64,000 nucleotides of DNA from Oopsacas minuta. Taxonomy: Eukaryota; Porifera; Hexactinellida; Lyssacinosida; Leucopsacidae. Both the position numbers and the translations under genes were made by a program. Location of the stretch: positions 989,883 through 1,053,882 of the forward strand of contig JAKMXF010000066.1 in NCBI GenBank assembly GCA_024704765.1, in the 5' to 3' direction. Shown piece by piece: positions 31,801 to 45,600 of this stretch (the first letter of the stretch is position 1; each line of letters starts with the position of its first letter). The notes below the pieces were generated by a model. It saw only the letters and a list, made by a program, of their open reading frames with translations, was not told the DNA's origin and made no database searches.

Positions 31801-34537
31801 TAACCTGTATCAACACGAGAGGCTGTCAAAATTAATATATATAGAAGGTGAATCTCCAAAACGGTCATTTCCAGCCCAAACATTCGTCTCACACACCCAG
31901 GGCGCATCTCCGGAACTCAATTCCGAATACCGTGTAACCAACGCTTCTTCCGTGATTATCAAAGAAGAAATCCAATCTCCAGTACATGAAGATGAGACAT
32001 ATATTTCCACACACAATTTCAATGAGCTTCCTACCCCTAAATTCGACCACTCTACGCCAATGAAAGAAGACTGTTTCTCTGTAATACAACAGTTACCAGA
32101 TCTAGCATATGCTTATGATAAATCACATTCATGTCCACACTGTGTTGAGTATTACGGACGTCTAAACAACTTAGCAATTGAACTAACATATAAGATGAAT
32201 AATGGACAAGGTCCTCAGCTAAAATTCTATATACCACAACAACATATAGTAAATTTCCAGTACACTGCTAATAAGGTAAATATTTGTATTATAGACAATA
32301 TGACTGTCTATTTATTATTTGTATCTCTAGACTTTGGTTCGGATGAATTTGGCATTTTATGAGCGTGAAAACCCTATGAAGCCAGAAAACTTCATATGCA
32401 GGACACCGATCTTCACTCCATCAACAGGTCGTGCTAAATCTGGTCTATTTAATTTAGCTCATGTTATGAAGCATCAAAAGCACATTCACATAATTGTGGT
32501 GAACGAAAATGAGGTTTTTGAATATAGAAAAAAATGGCCAACACACATCATAATGGCAGTTCCAAATCTACCAGAATTCTATAGCTTAGGTAAGTCTACT
32601 ATTCAATTCATATTGAATAATGTGGTAGCTTTGCTCTGGTCCCTGACGTAGTTACATAAATAAACATATGCAGCTGTAGCTCTATATAGCATATAGGATA
32701 TTGAAATTTATTTACTATTTCCTATCAACGTAGGTGGCGTAATGGAATTCATCAAGCAATTTTCTACAGAGAACTATAACGCTCATGAAAGAGTTGTTCT
32801 GAACCAGAATTACATTATCTGGCCATACATCCTAATTCTCAGCGATTCATGTCTGATGTTTAAGTCAACACCCGCGCAGCTTGAGCCACCAAATACGTAA
32901 GTTTAATTCGGAATTATGAGTTGCTTTCTCATTATCCATTCACCATTTTATCACAATAATTGGTATAGAAAAGAGATAATATATGTGAAACCATTTACCA
33001 TATTGGATTTGCAGGTGGTCATTTAATGGAGGAATTACCGACATTATCGGAAGAGAGTTATCAGTGAAATTAAAACTATTAGGTTTCTATCCAAATTATA
33101 AGAATAATTACGTGTCTGTGCGTGACAGACAATCAACGATTCGGAATAGAGTTAATACAAAAATAGTGTAGCAATCTTCCATATTTTCTGGATTAGAAAT
33201 CTAATCTACAACCTCTTAGTTGTAATTAATTGAGAATTTGGTAATAGTTTTTTCTATGCCTCCAATAAGCTAATAGATATTTAATTATGTTTAATCTCCT
33301 TAGATAGCCACTAATAATTCATCAAAGATTCTAAATAAAATTTGCAAATTATTACTTCAGTAGTCCACATGTTTAATTTACATTACGCATATATTTTATT
33401 AACAGAAGTCAGAACAATTGTATTACACTATTCGACATCCTAAAATTCATAGAGGTGGATCCTGAATTCATTAAATACGGTGCAATGAGCGTCAGACAGT
33501 GGACGTCGAAGAGTGTGCCAGAAGAAAATTTCACCAAAAGTTTCCTAAACACAAGTTTCCTATACTTACACGTTGCTATGCTAAAAGACGTTCACTTTGA
33601 TCCTCTGAGTCATACTTTTATTGCAGCTGATGTAACGCTTAAACTCCTTGTAAGTTATAACGGTTAAGCGAACCTGACTGCAGATACTTGAAAAAATCTA
33701 AATTTCGGTATGTACCTGTATCAAAGTTGAAATGATCATTTGATGCCTGACAATTTCAACTACTTAACCATTTTGTAATATTAGCATATCATTACAATAC
33801 GTATACACGAACCTGTTAAGATAATGTAATAGAAGATTATGTAGAATTACTACGAAGTTCAAGGTAGTATTTCAATACAAATAACCCGAATTTTATTGTT
33901 CATATTTCTCTATTAGGCATTCGGGATACCTTTCTGCAGAATCAACAACTTTTCTTACATTAAAAAATTCATCAAAAATGGTGGAGAATCATTCCATGAT
34001 TCTACCTACAATAAAGTTAGATATAATCTTCTTTGTAACCCCGAGAAGTTCATTGGAACTCCAGACTGTGATCAAGCATCTTCCATTACTGTATCAGGTT
34101 CATACATTATGGAAGCTTATTTACAGAAAGCTGCAAGTAAAATATTTCCACTCGCAAACTCCAGAGATCATCCAGTGCTGCAGGTCAACAAATTCATGAA
34201 TTTCTCAGATAACACGTTTGTATCATTCGTACATGAAAAGACACACAGTAACCATGGACAACATAAAGATACAAAATATGGCGGACTTCTAATTTTTAGC
34301 TCAGAAATGTTGGAAGATTCAAAGTTCCTCAAAAACTTTCAGTTCGTCCACGGAGCTACGATTTGTCTTGTCGTAACTAAGAACCGATTGAACCTCAGAA
34401 AAGAAATCACAAGACTTAACTTGGAAGATAGTTGGCGGTTTAAACTTAGCAACGAGTCATTTACACTTTGTGCCCTCGAATGTCAACCCCTATACTTCTA
34501 CACAGGGCGATACGATGTGCTACAAGAATCGAATTGA
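22861..34537 (+). CDS. GREB1: GREB1 homologue
   Basis: I assembled 17 exons in one frame: 22861-22924, 24431-24613, 25721-26118, 26191-26724, 26796-27448, 28141-28465, 29104-29339, 29903-30193, 30319-30643, 30823-31162, 31324-31535, 31598-32275, 32331-32589, 32734-32896, 33015-33063, 33413-33649, 33917-34537. This gives about 1855 residues (human about 1949). Diagnostic blocks are WQPKTYLQLNNLPCILI, LLTGPPQVGKTGAY (P-loop near residue 1187), a CxxC (SCPHC) near 1364, FTPSTGR...GLFNL near 1440, KKWPTHIIMAVP, RQWTSK and the closing LEDSWRFKL...FYTGRYD. The C-terminal half is described as a permuted helicase-like module plus a glycosyltransferase-fold domain; mammalian GREB1 is an estrogen-receptor cofactor reported to glycosylate ER alpha. 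The vertebrate N-terminal Cys-rich part is not found here. The 33063/33413 junction is the weakest. Confidence 0.9.
22925..24430 (+). other. First GREB1 intron
   Basis: 1506 bases, very AT-rich, with no open frame I can defend. It could hide a missed N-terminal exon, because the vertebrate cysteine-rich N-terminus is unaccounted for. Confidence 0.5.
24614..25720 (+). other. Second GREB1 intron
   Basis: 1107 bases without a supportable exon. The acceptor ACAAG at 25720 is chosen because it restores the frame into the conserved exon; it is not strong. GREB1 introns 27449-28140, 28466-29103 and 29340-29902 are likewise empty. Confidence 0.45.
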
Positions 34538-36673
34538 ATGGCTAATCTTCACATAATTCCGATAATAGACCTCTGCAAATTTTTATACAAAGATACCATG
34601 TTTCAATAATAATACCCTCAAGAATTGCGTGTCGTTACATGGCACTACACAAATACATTAATATCACAGTTGAAATTTTATTATTATGTTAATAACCATT
34701 TGTCCAAGTAAATATTTCTCTTTTTATGCAAACCTTATGCTGGAATATAATTATACAATGAATACATTGATATTTCGAGTATTTGAGTTTTCAAGCGTAT
34801 TGGAAAATAATTACTTTTGAGGCTGTTTAAAGTGTCACAAAAGTGTCAGATCAAAATCGTGACCACCAGTCGGTGATTTTCTTTGTACCCTGAAAGTTTC
34901 CCCACTTAATCTAATTTACGCAGTTTGGTTGGTAATTTGTGTTTGGAAGTAATTTGTGGCAATGAATTTGTGATGTATTTCCTCCAAGTGTATCCTCAAA
35001 GTTCAAGTCATATACCGCAAACAAATACAAGTCAATACGTGTAAGCAGTGAAATACATAGTGATAAGGCTAGTATGCAAAAATATGACATGTCATTTGTA
35101 TTGTATACAACTATAATGCAAATGGAGACAATAGGACCAGTGCAATTTTCTTTAACCCTGCTAATATGCAAAATCTATGTGTCTCTTCATTCAATGTCAT
35201 GATGACATCACTTCTCAGGACTTGAAGAATGTCATATGCCGAGGGGAAAGAAGCATGATTACTGGCAGAATAAACTATAATAATTCTAGAAATGACCTAG
35301 TTTGCCACCAAAACAAGAAACCTGACGAATTAAGCATTCACTGAAGCTGGAAGAGATAATGGAGATTTCAATTACTAATCTCAAACATTAACTGCAAACC
35401 TGACTAGGCTATACATGTACCTTATATTTACATATCTTTTGAATTGTTAAGGATTTGAATAGCAAAATGAAACCTACGATAGAGAAGCCCATGACAAATC
35501 TAAAAACACAAATTTGTTTATCATTCAGTCTCAACTATAAATATTCATAAATTATTCGTATTAAAATGAATAATAAACGATTCCTATCAAAACACTGTAG
35601 ATAAACTCTGATAGGACATACAAGGATATAAATGGCTACAGTCTAATTACAAATTAGAAAGCTAGACCAGGAAACAAGTCTCTAAATGAATTAAAAATAG
35701 TTTTAGTGTATGAAACCATTTCCAGTTCTAAAGTTTATCACCCAAATCTAATTTAATTATTCAAATATTCCTAAGCCATTTAAAGCGCAGACAATGACTT
35801 ATTCAGTGAATTATTTTACAATGTATCATTCATGTTATAGGTTAATATTATGGTAAATATACAAGCAGAGTTTACCCACAAATATACACGAATCTATGAA
35901 CACCAGTTAAACATATTTTCATTCAAATTCGGACAAAATTTGCCAACAGACAAAACGAATTATTGAATATATTGAGTATGATTTTCACTGGAAATTCATG
36001 GGCTATTAATGTTTATCCTAAAAGTTTGATAAATAGAGGACGAAATTTTTTCTGTTGCTTGTAAAAAGTAATTTAAACGCTCACCGAATAATTAAGTATT
36101 TCTGATGGCAAGAAATCTGTAAAGATAGTAACTTACAAATCTTAAAATTAATGAATTCAGACGCTAAATGCAATTATTCAGTCGGGAATTCGAGAAAACA
36201 TGTCAATAACGGCTACAAATGCTTAGGATTCAAGGATACCATCCAATCAGTATGTTTACCAATTATGGAAAGATTATGCAGATAATTCCAAACTAACATC
36301 AGTGAATTTCTACAAAAATCACGTAGCAAATTGTAGTAGTAACTCTGTATGGAGTTCACATGTCTTTAATATTATAAAGTACTGTCAGGGGTCGCTCAAA
36401 TTGAACCTATCCCCCTATTAGTACAAAATTAGAGCGTATTATACCCCAGGCGGTACGAGTAAATACTCAGTTGTAATTATAATTTAATTAGTAAGTGTCT
36501 GTCTTAGAAAATACCTAATAATTTCTAGAAACTGTACACAGTTAACGTACAATGATAGCTAAACTGCTCTAACAATAAATAATGCATAAATACATGAGTG
36601 ATCGGGTAACATAATTTCGTAGTGTGTTAGTGTGTTTGTGTTGTGTTGTTGTTGTTGTTGTTGTTCTGTTTGT
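34538..36673. other. Long non-coding stretch between convergent GREB1 and RAB23
   Basis: 2136 bases with no reading frame showing domain features on either strand. It should contain both 3'UTRs. A (GTT)n microsatellite lies at about 36645-36665. A slightly GC-richer patch at about 36385-36460 has runs of C and G but no clear structure. Confidence 0.5.
36645..36665. repeat. GTT microsatellite
   Basis: About seven GTT units lie just downstream of the RAB23 stop codon, in its expected 3'UTR. Confidence 0.8.
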
Positions 36674-39600
36674 TTATGAGAAACAAGATTTCTTTTTCTT
36701 AGCACGTTGTTTGCCTGGCCTCAAACGAAAAGGTCTTTCATTTTTAGTTTTGTCATGCGAACTTGGTTTCAGGATATCAGGAATTATGCCTACAATGCTT
36801 CAATTTTCAATACAATAGTATGTATTTTGATATAGAATGAACCATGGATTAACTTACTTATTTGGTTGACTGGCATTGGTGCTTCTTGCTGTTTACTTCT
36901 GTGAGATTCATCCAAATAGTTTGTAACAAGATATTCAAAAACTAAAGCAAAAACTTCCACTAAAAGTTGAAGAAATTCGCGAAAATGTGTGTTACCTTCA
37001 GAAATATTAAAATTATCTTTTACGCTTGACCGGAAAACCTTCACTTTTAACTTATTGGCAATTTCTTCAACTTCTTCCCTGTAAATTATGGGGAAATATG
37101 AGTAAAATTCATGTAGGATACGAATGTATAAAATAAACAATAACAGACTGCACTGAAAAGTAAATTGATTACAAAATAAGTAATAAGGAAATGTAATAGA
37201 AAGTAGTATTATCTAAAAGTAGCTAAGGGCTGTGTTCATAATTTTCTCTTAGCGCACTTTTTACAATATATAGCACCACGTGTTTGATAGAACTCTTTGC
37301 CAGCGATGCCTTTATTACAGCCTGTGCATGAGAAGCATTCTGGGTGAAAGTTGTAACCTTTGAACTCAAAACATTTCCCAAGAATCTCTTTACTGCATTG
37401 ATGGCAAAGTGGTGAAGATTTTTTGTTACAACTAAAGCATAAGTTTACACCTTTTCTAGTTGAGAATTTTATGTTTGCAAGTTGTATCTGACAATTCGCA
37501 CAGTTGAAGCAATCTTTATGGAAGTACTTTCCATCATGTTTCACGCCCCCTTTAGCAATCTTTTCAGAGCACTGATGACACGAATGCGCAACTCTCTCGT
37601 TATAACAACCTTCACATAGCAGACCAGCATCATGTCTTAGAAATGCCTTCCCAATCAACTCTTGATGGCAAAATACACAAGAAAAGCAAGATTTATGCCA
37701 TACTATACCTTCAGATGACATATGAGGGTCATGCACATCAACTGGTTGTTGGCAAAGGTCACAATTCGAGGACCCACTAGGTTCTGGTTTTATTTCGCTT
37801 TGAGAATTCTCAAAGCATTCCAAGCAAAAAATGCTTACGCCTTTAACAATGAACTTTTCAGCTTTCAGATACCTCTCACAGACAGAACAAATGAAGCATT
37901 TTTGATGCCATGATTTTTCGCGATATTTAACAACTCTACCTTGTAGTTCGATGCCCTTTTTGCATGAAAAGCACACTGCATTGACTTGATCTTTGAAGCA
38001 TTTATTACACATTATCACATTTCGCGATTTTACGTAGTCATCACCTCCTAATTGTATGTCACAATTTCCACAACAAAAATGCTCAGCATGCCAATTCTTA
38101 CCCTCAGCTTCAATCACTTTATCCGAGAATATAATCTCATCACATCCCGCACAGCGCTTCCCGAATAGCTCCGCATGGTGTCTTCCACAGAAAATCTCCT
38201 TACCTTTCTTATAATAATGGAGATCTTGTAAGAAACCTGTACATTTAGAGCATCGAAAGCAATTGACATGAAATCTGTAATTGGAACCTACTAACGGAAC
38301 GAAAACGCATATATCTTCTGGGATAAACTGTTGCTTACAGGAAACACAGTCGCCTTTCGGGTCAAACTGCACAATACCCTGACCTCTATATTTGTTCTCT
38401 CTCTGTTCGACAAATTTCTGCATGAGAAAGAACTCTTTTTCCGAGAGAGGATGACAAATTAGATGATCAGTGTCCTGAGGTGGAAGTTGTCTTAAGAGTA
38501 CATTTTTGCAATTTTGTGCAGCCTGTGTGCCTTTGATAGGGCGTAACTCAGGGGGTAATGAAGCCATGAAGCTTTCAACATTTTTGAAATTCATGCTCAT
38601 CGGGTACCATAAGTACTTTTCCTTCAAAAGTGAGAAATCAGGATTATCGTCTTCAGAAGTCTGTGAAGTTGGCGAGATATCGTCGTCATAGTTATCGACA
38701 GGGCTTAACGGACTTTCTGGTGATAATATCTTTGTACTATCCTTATCTTCTTCAAGAGAAAGTTGCGAAATAATTAAGTCAACTTTGGGTTCATTCGAAA
38801 AGTCTTCAAGCACGATTTTGATTTCAGTAGATTCCATTGCAGGACTCAGAGAAGGGATTATCTCTGGAGTATCAACAAATGATATTCCTTTCTTTGTTTG
38901 AGTGGAACTAGTTTTCGGCTTTGTTTTTCGTTTGGGCTTTCTTCTCACAATTTCAACATCATGTGCTTCCCATGGGCAAGAACAGAACTGGCAGATCTTC
39001 CTCCAAACATGCAATTGTAAGCCAGGGCACGAATCACCACAATTTCTACATCCTCTACCCTTATCAATATCATTCAATATTACATTTTGGAATCTTGATT
39101 TAGTGTGATGCTTCTCATTGATTGAAGAAGCGAACTTTGTTTCTCTCGGCATTAGAGACATTTAGGATTATTTTTGCTGCTAAAACTCGGCTAAAACTCA
39201 AAATATAGCGTACGGCAAGAAATGGTATATATAATTAAGCTCTATAAAGCCTAACTGTGCAGGACAGAATTATGAATTTCACCTATTTGTATCAGCCACT
39301 TAAAAAGTAGCAAAAGTTCATTGTGGGTAAAGGTTAGCTCTACGATATGAATTTGGTTTCACTCAGGAAAACTAATAAGGCAAATCTACAATAATAAAAT
39401 AATCAAAATTCACTGCCAAGTTCACGTTCAATTGTGAATTGCTCGAAAGGGTATGTATTCTGGTAATACTGTCGCAGATCGGTTAAAGCTTGTTCTTCAA
39501 TAACGATAGATTCAAATGCATTTATGACCTGCAAAGGTTGTTGAGGGGGAACGAGAGGAACCTTTTCTTCCTTGGGCAGGCAAATTGGATCAGAGTATAG

Positions 39601-42600
39601 AAGTATGGGTTCAATTGCTGGCGAAGATAACTGGTGATTATAAATATCTTCAAAGGATATTTCAGCAGGGATTTCCACAGTAGACCAAGTTCTTTCTCTC
39701 TTTTTAACTTCGACTTCACTTTCAGAAGTTGCTCGTTTGGATTTCGATCGTTTCTTCCTGGCATTTATATTATGACTGATACCCCAACTCATATACTGTT
39801 GCATGTGACTATTAGTACTAGATTTAGACCGCATTCTTGGCAAATACTTTTGATTAAGTAAATATCTCGATTTTTCCTCAGATAAAATTTCGTTGAAATT
39901 TGGAGTGCTATCTCGTTCTTCTTTCGATGCTAGCCAATTTGGTTTCCAAGGCTCAGTAGCTAAAATTGTATCATCAGAGATAAGGATAGGATCGTCACGA
40001 CCATGAGAACATTCAGAAACACTTCTATTCATCGAATTACGTTTCTTTGTCTTCTTTGGAACAGTCTTACTCCTTTCCCTTTGTGGTAAAACATTATTTT
40101 TCGATGCAACAAAAAATTGCTCGTCGACTAAATCGTTATAATGGTCATAATAATAAACAGTTTTCTCTTTAATGCCTAACCTTCGCATACGTGTACATGC
40201 ACAGTCTGATACCAAAGCTAATACGTCAAGATCTAACATATCCAATTCATGTTTCGACATAAGCCAGCTAAAGTTAATACAAACAAACTCAACACAACTA
40301 ACCGTCAATTGCTGAGCACAGTACATACGACTTAGCTCCAAAACAGGAATGACGTTATCGATTGTTAGTGAATTACCTATTTTGTATTCTACCCAATCCT
40401 TCAGTCTTGGTAATAGAAAATGATCTGATGCGATTAGTAATTGGTAGAGGGAGTGCTCATGAATAGAACGTGGATAGAGATCAGTGTAAATGTATTCAAT
40501 GATAATCTCCATTATAACGAGGGTGAATTGGAAATTTAGTATAGGAATTTGCAGAGAGGATTCTCTCCAACCTAGAGTAAGCATGCTAGAAAAATACTCA
40601 CTTCTAGCTATAAGGATACATTTATGACATTTAAAAGATTCACCATCCAAACAACTGATAACTGTATCATGAAGAATATGAAATGATTTGTATTCAAAAT
40701 TTCTATGTTGAAAAGGCTGACGCTTGAGTATAGGTGAATTGGGGATGTTGCGAAATAGCACACTTATCAAGAAAGGCAATTCTTCAGGAATAGCATTCCC
40801 TTGTAGATAGGCAGCCGCGAATATTGCGTGAAGAATTGTATAATTGAGAGAGCATTTATATGTCTTACCAGATTTTGGCATATAATTTAAAATATCGCAT
40901 TTTGTCTCACAAATTTCTGAAATAAAAACACAGAAAATATAAGAATCAATATGAATAAGTCGCCCATCCTCTGATTCAATAGTTATACAACATTCAGGAG
41001 GGTTAAATTGAATGTTTTCAAAATGAACTTTAAAATCTGACAGATACACGCTTTTAGATATATGAGGTAGTAACACAAGTTCACTAACAGGGTCTTGTAG
41101 ATAGCAAAAGAAATTCTCGCAGTTTGCATCTGTATATATGTTAAGAATATTATGGAGGTATTTTAACCTTGTTAACGAGATAATTGGATTCACATTATCT
41201 TCAAACTTAGATGCTTGAACCAAATCAAGCTGCAATTTTTTGTTAGAATGTAAATCTGAGCTTGGTACTATCGGTGGTAGATTGCATTGAAATACTTCAC
41301 CGAAAATTGAAACTAAAAATAACGATTTTCCTAATGCGAAATGTGACACTTTAATGTTATAACCATTCTCAAAGCGACACAAGTGAACACAGACATTCCC
41401 AGTAGAGAATCTCCAAATAGAATTGAAATTATCTAGAAGAATTATTTCAAACGGTAAATTTTGGGAAGAAGATTTTGAAAGAGAATCAACCTCAGAAGCA
41501 ACTCCATAAGAAGAAATCTGTGTAAAATAAAAAGTTTTTGAATAAACTAATCCAATATTCGCTCTGTTTGCTGAATACACTTTACAGTTAAAATTTTCAA
41601 GCACAAAAATGGTATTATTAGATAGTATGCCAGTAGTAACAGTATCGCAAGCACTTAGGGAAATGATCTTCGCTTCTTTTCTATGATAAAACGCTGTAAC
41701 AACTTTAGGAATAAACTGAACTCTACCGAGTTTACCTAAAGGGTAACCAAGCTGTCCAACATTACGTCCAAACGTGTATAGCTTATTCTCCGTGCAAACC
41801 GCTGAATGAAAGTTCCCGCAAGCGATGAATGTGAAAAAGACATTACGTATGTCCTTATGGTTCAATTTAGCAGGGAACATCGATTGTGTAGGAATACTAT
41901 CAGAAGTATTACCAACACCTAACTGCCCGAATTCATTACTCCCACATGCATACAAATAACCTTGATCACTGAGAAACAGCGTATGGCTATTACCAGCTGA
42001 AATATCAATTATCTTCTCACGGAGTGTTTGTATAAATTTGAATGAAAGATACGTTTCATCGTTACCATGACCAAGTCTACAACCTTTGCCTATACCACAG
42101 GAAAATACACTACCATTTTCATCTAGAATTACACTATGATATTTACTCAATACTATTTTCTTTATAACAGTCTTATCCACTCCCTTAACGAGAACGGGCA
42201 ATTGTTTGCTATCTCCTGTGCCGACCCCGAGATTAAACGTGTAGTTATTGCCCCAGCTATATAGAAGGCTCTTCCCATCAATTAAGGAACATTTGTTCCT
42301 ATTATCATTCAAATAATCCCAAACGGAGCAACCATCAAAATCCTGACACTCCCAGCTTGCACCATATGACGTCAACAACGCTGCTACACCTAGCAACCCA
42401 TGGTAAACACTGGAATGCAAGGCTGTACAGTTCGATTCTTGGTCTGGCTCGTTAACGTTGAAATCTCCAGATTTCAAAAGAGACTCAATAAAAGGCAAAT
42501 CTCCGTAAACACAAGCTAACTGCAGTAAATTCTTCGCAGGTAATAATACCGGGGAAGGCTTGTAGTATTTCTTGTTATGTGACATAGCATGTTAAGTATT

Positions 42601-45600
42601 AGATTACAGAGCCATTTATTATGATGGGAGTGATTGTATTATGGATTAAATATCGATTTTCTTAAAGATGTATATATAGCTGAACATCTAAATACGAGAA
42701 AATACATGGATAAATATGAGGAAAATATTCGAGTAATTATATGAATTATAAAATTGTATTTAATAGCTGGTTATAAAAACAAGTACATACATAATCAGTG
42801 ACAGTATAAATGTAACAAATGAGTGAGGTTTTTATTTGGTTCGGTTTTTATACAATCGCCAATAGCGCTGTATTACAATTGCAGCACTCATGACTTTACG
42901 AATCTTCTCAACACGAGTGCGATTCGACTGTACAGCACTCATGTAAGCTCTTTCCTGTGATATTTTAGTTTTTACTTCAATCTTAGTTTTTTGAATTGTA
43001 ATATCCATTGGCTTAGAATTAATCTCGTTTTTAGATTGGGTATTTGATTCAATTCGGAATATTGGGGACGGTTTGGAAATTTCAGATTTTCTCTGCTTTG
43101 AAGGTGGTTGAGGTGTAAATTGAAATTCAGAGTTACTGGATGGATTAGGCGTGGCGTCATTATGTGAATCGGGCCCATTTCGTATTTTCTCAGAGTCAAT
43201 ATTTTGTATTTCTCTATCAAGTGAATATGATGTATTGGGTAGAGATTGTGATTTTGTTGGTAATTCATTTATAGTGATATTCCCTTTCAGTTGTTGTTTA
43301 AGTGCTAGGAGTTTCCTTCGGGTTGCAGCTTCTTTGAGCTCTAATTGTTGTTCAAATTGCAATATTTTAATCTGCTCAATACCTTCTTTAAGCTTATGTT
43401 GGTGACGTTCTTCATTAGCTAAATTGTGCAGAATAAGTCCAGTATTCTTTGAGGAAATCTCTGGAATATCTTTGAAACTATTTTGATCAGATTTCTGAGC
43501 GCTATTAGCATTCGTTGCCCTCAAATCGGAAATCTTGCATACCAACTCTCTAGCTTTCGTTTCTAATCGCCGTTGTGCGATTATTTCATTCTCTATTTCA
43601 CCTCTGTCATTGCCATTTTGCAAAAGATATTTTATTCGCCTTTTCTGGCTCTCAATTGTACTAGAAATAATAGCTAATTTATCTTCGTTTTTCTGTAACT
43701 CTAAGCTTATTTGATTTTGTAGCAGAAAGCTCTTCTCATTCCGTAAACTCTGCTCACTCTTTGACAAGGAATCTATTTTATTTATTATTTGAGTCCGTCT
43801 TTTCTGTTCAAAAGGAGAAATATAGTGAAGTGATTTATTGAAAGATTCTGGAGTTATTGGTGGCTTTGAAACTTCTTTATTCAGACTTTGGTTAAAGAAT
43901 AAAACATTTGGAGAAGATGGAATAGAAGGCTGTGAAGTAGGTGAAACAGGAAGAGATATTGATTTCTGACCAGGGAATTTCACTGGGGGTGTAATAATGG
44001 TATTCTCTCTAAACGGGATATTCCTATCAGAAGATGATACAGCTTTTCTACTTAGTATGGCACTCAATGATAATTCCTTGTTCTCAATATTTGCAGATTG
44101 TGTGTACATATGTTTATTGGATTGTAATGGAACTCGGTTTAGTATATCAGGATAATTTTGAATTTTGGGTGATTCTTTATCGACTATTCTCCTTTCCTTG
44201 ATTATTTCATGTTCAACTCTATTCTCTAAAGATATTTGTTTGAGTATTTTACTATTTTCGTGTTTAACTGGTAGTGGAGGCTTGTTAACATTAACAATAC
44301 TAAAACCTTTCTTCTTAGAAGATTGTAGAATAATTTCTTTGAGGAAGAATAAACTCTCAAGGATCTTTTCGCGAGTATTAAGGCCCCCTTCCAGAGGATC
44401 AACTACCTCCCCCTTCAAGAATTGCCTTATCAATTTGTACAAAACTTCTTTATCATCATCAGATAACGGCTGAGAAGCGAGTATAATAGGTTGTCTCAAA
44501 GCCTCATTTTTCTCATCCAAAAGTTTCTTCAACTCACATATTTCCCTATCAAGATCTCTAATATGTAATCTCAGTTTCTTAATCAAAGCTTTATCGTCCA
44601 ATATTTCGTTACGAGTTACTATATTCTTAATACAAGACACACGTTGTGCAAATCTACACGTAGAAATGGTCTCATCAAGTTGTGTGACGTCAGATGATAT
44701 TGTAGATATCATAAACGTATAGCAATTACCACCAAGGCTATCTCTTAAGAACATTGTCAGTAGTGAGTTCCTATAAGGAATATGGTATTTCTTCTTGCTA
44801 CGAGAAATGGTAAGTGACCAAGCCTCTTGGACAGCTCGTGGCTGATCCAATCCAGGGGCAGTAGATGATCTTACAGGTTTTTTAGGTGGCCCTTCAGATT
44901 TGGCAGCTTTTTGTAACTGTATTATAACATGTTCTAGGTAATGAAGAGATTTGTTAATAAACTTGGCTTCGTCCAAGATTTTCCCCTCTGCGCCTGTCTT
45001 CGCTACACGCTCTGAACCAGCCAAATCAACAAAATTCAGCTTAGAAACTGTCATTGTATCAGAATCAATAACCTTTGAAGTCATCAAAATAGTATAAACA
45101 GCATGTGATCGAGATGAATGTATATTCATAGTAGTTGATGCAACTTTCCTACTCAATGAGCCTTGTAACAACAAATGCTGGGCTATATGCTCGTCAGCAG
45201 CCAAATGTGACGTCAGATTATGTGTTACGAACTGTCCATCGCCTCTTTCACGAATAGAAATCTTAGGTAGACCAGTGTACAGTAAAGATTCCAGACGAGA
45301 AGCAGGGTTCAAAAGGTCAAAGCCGATTTCATTATATATCTCAAAATAGGAAATGTGTATAGAAATTTCCTGGTCTTCCCTATCTTTGATTTTATCGTAG
45401 ATATACGAAATACACCTCGGTATTAATCCTCTATCCTCAAATCTACGTGCTGAGCCTTCTATAGTGTAAGTTTTCCCAGAACCTGTTTGTCCATAAGCAA
45501 ATATAGTACAATTAAAACCTTCAAGGAATCGATCCAATGCCTCAATAGCTATTGACTGGAATATGTCTGTTTGTGAAATTGATTGATCGAAAACAGAGTC

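Noticed and set aside
36790-37140. A separate small gene ending in the frame at 37140-36790
   Set aside because: Its conserved part is the C-terminal portion of RAB23, and the phases match the upstream RAB23 exons; the rest is intron read-through.
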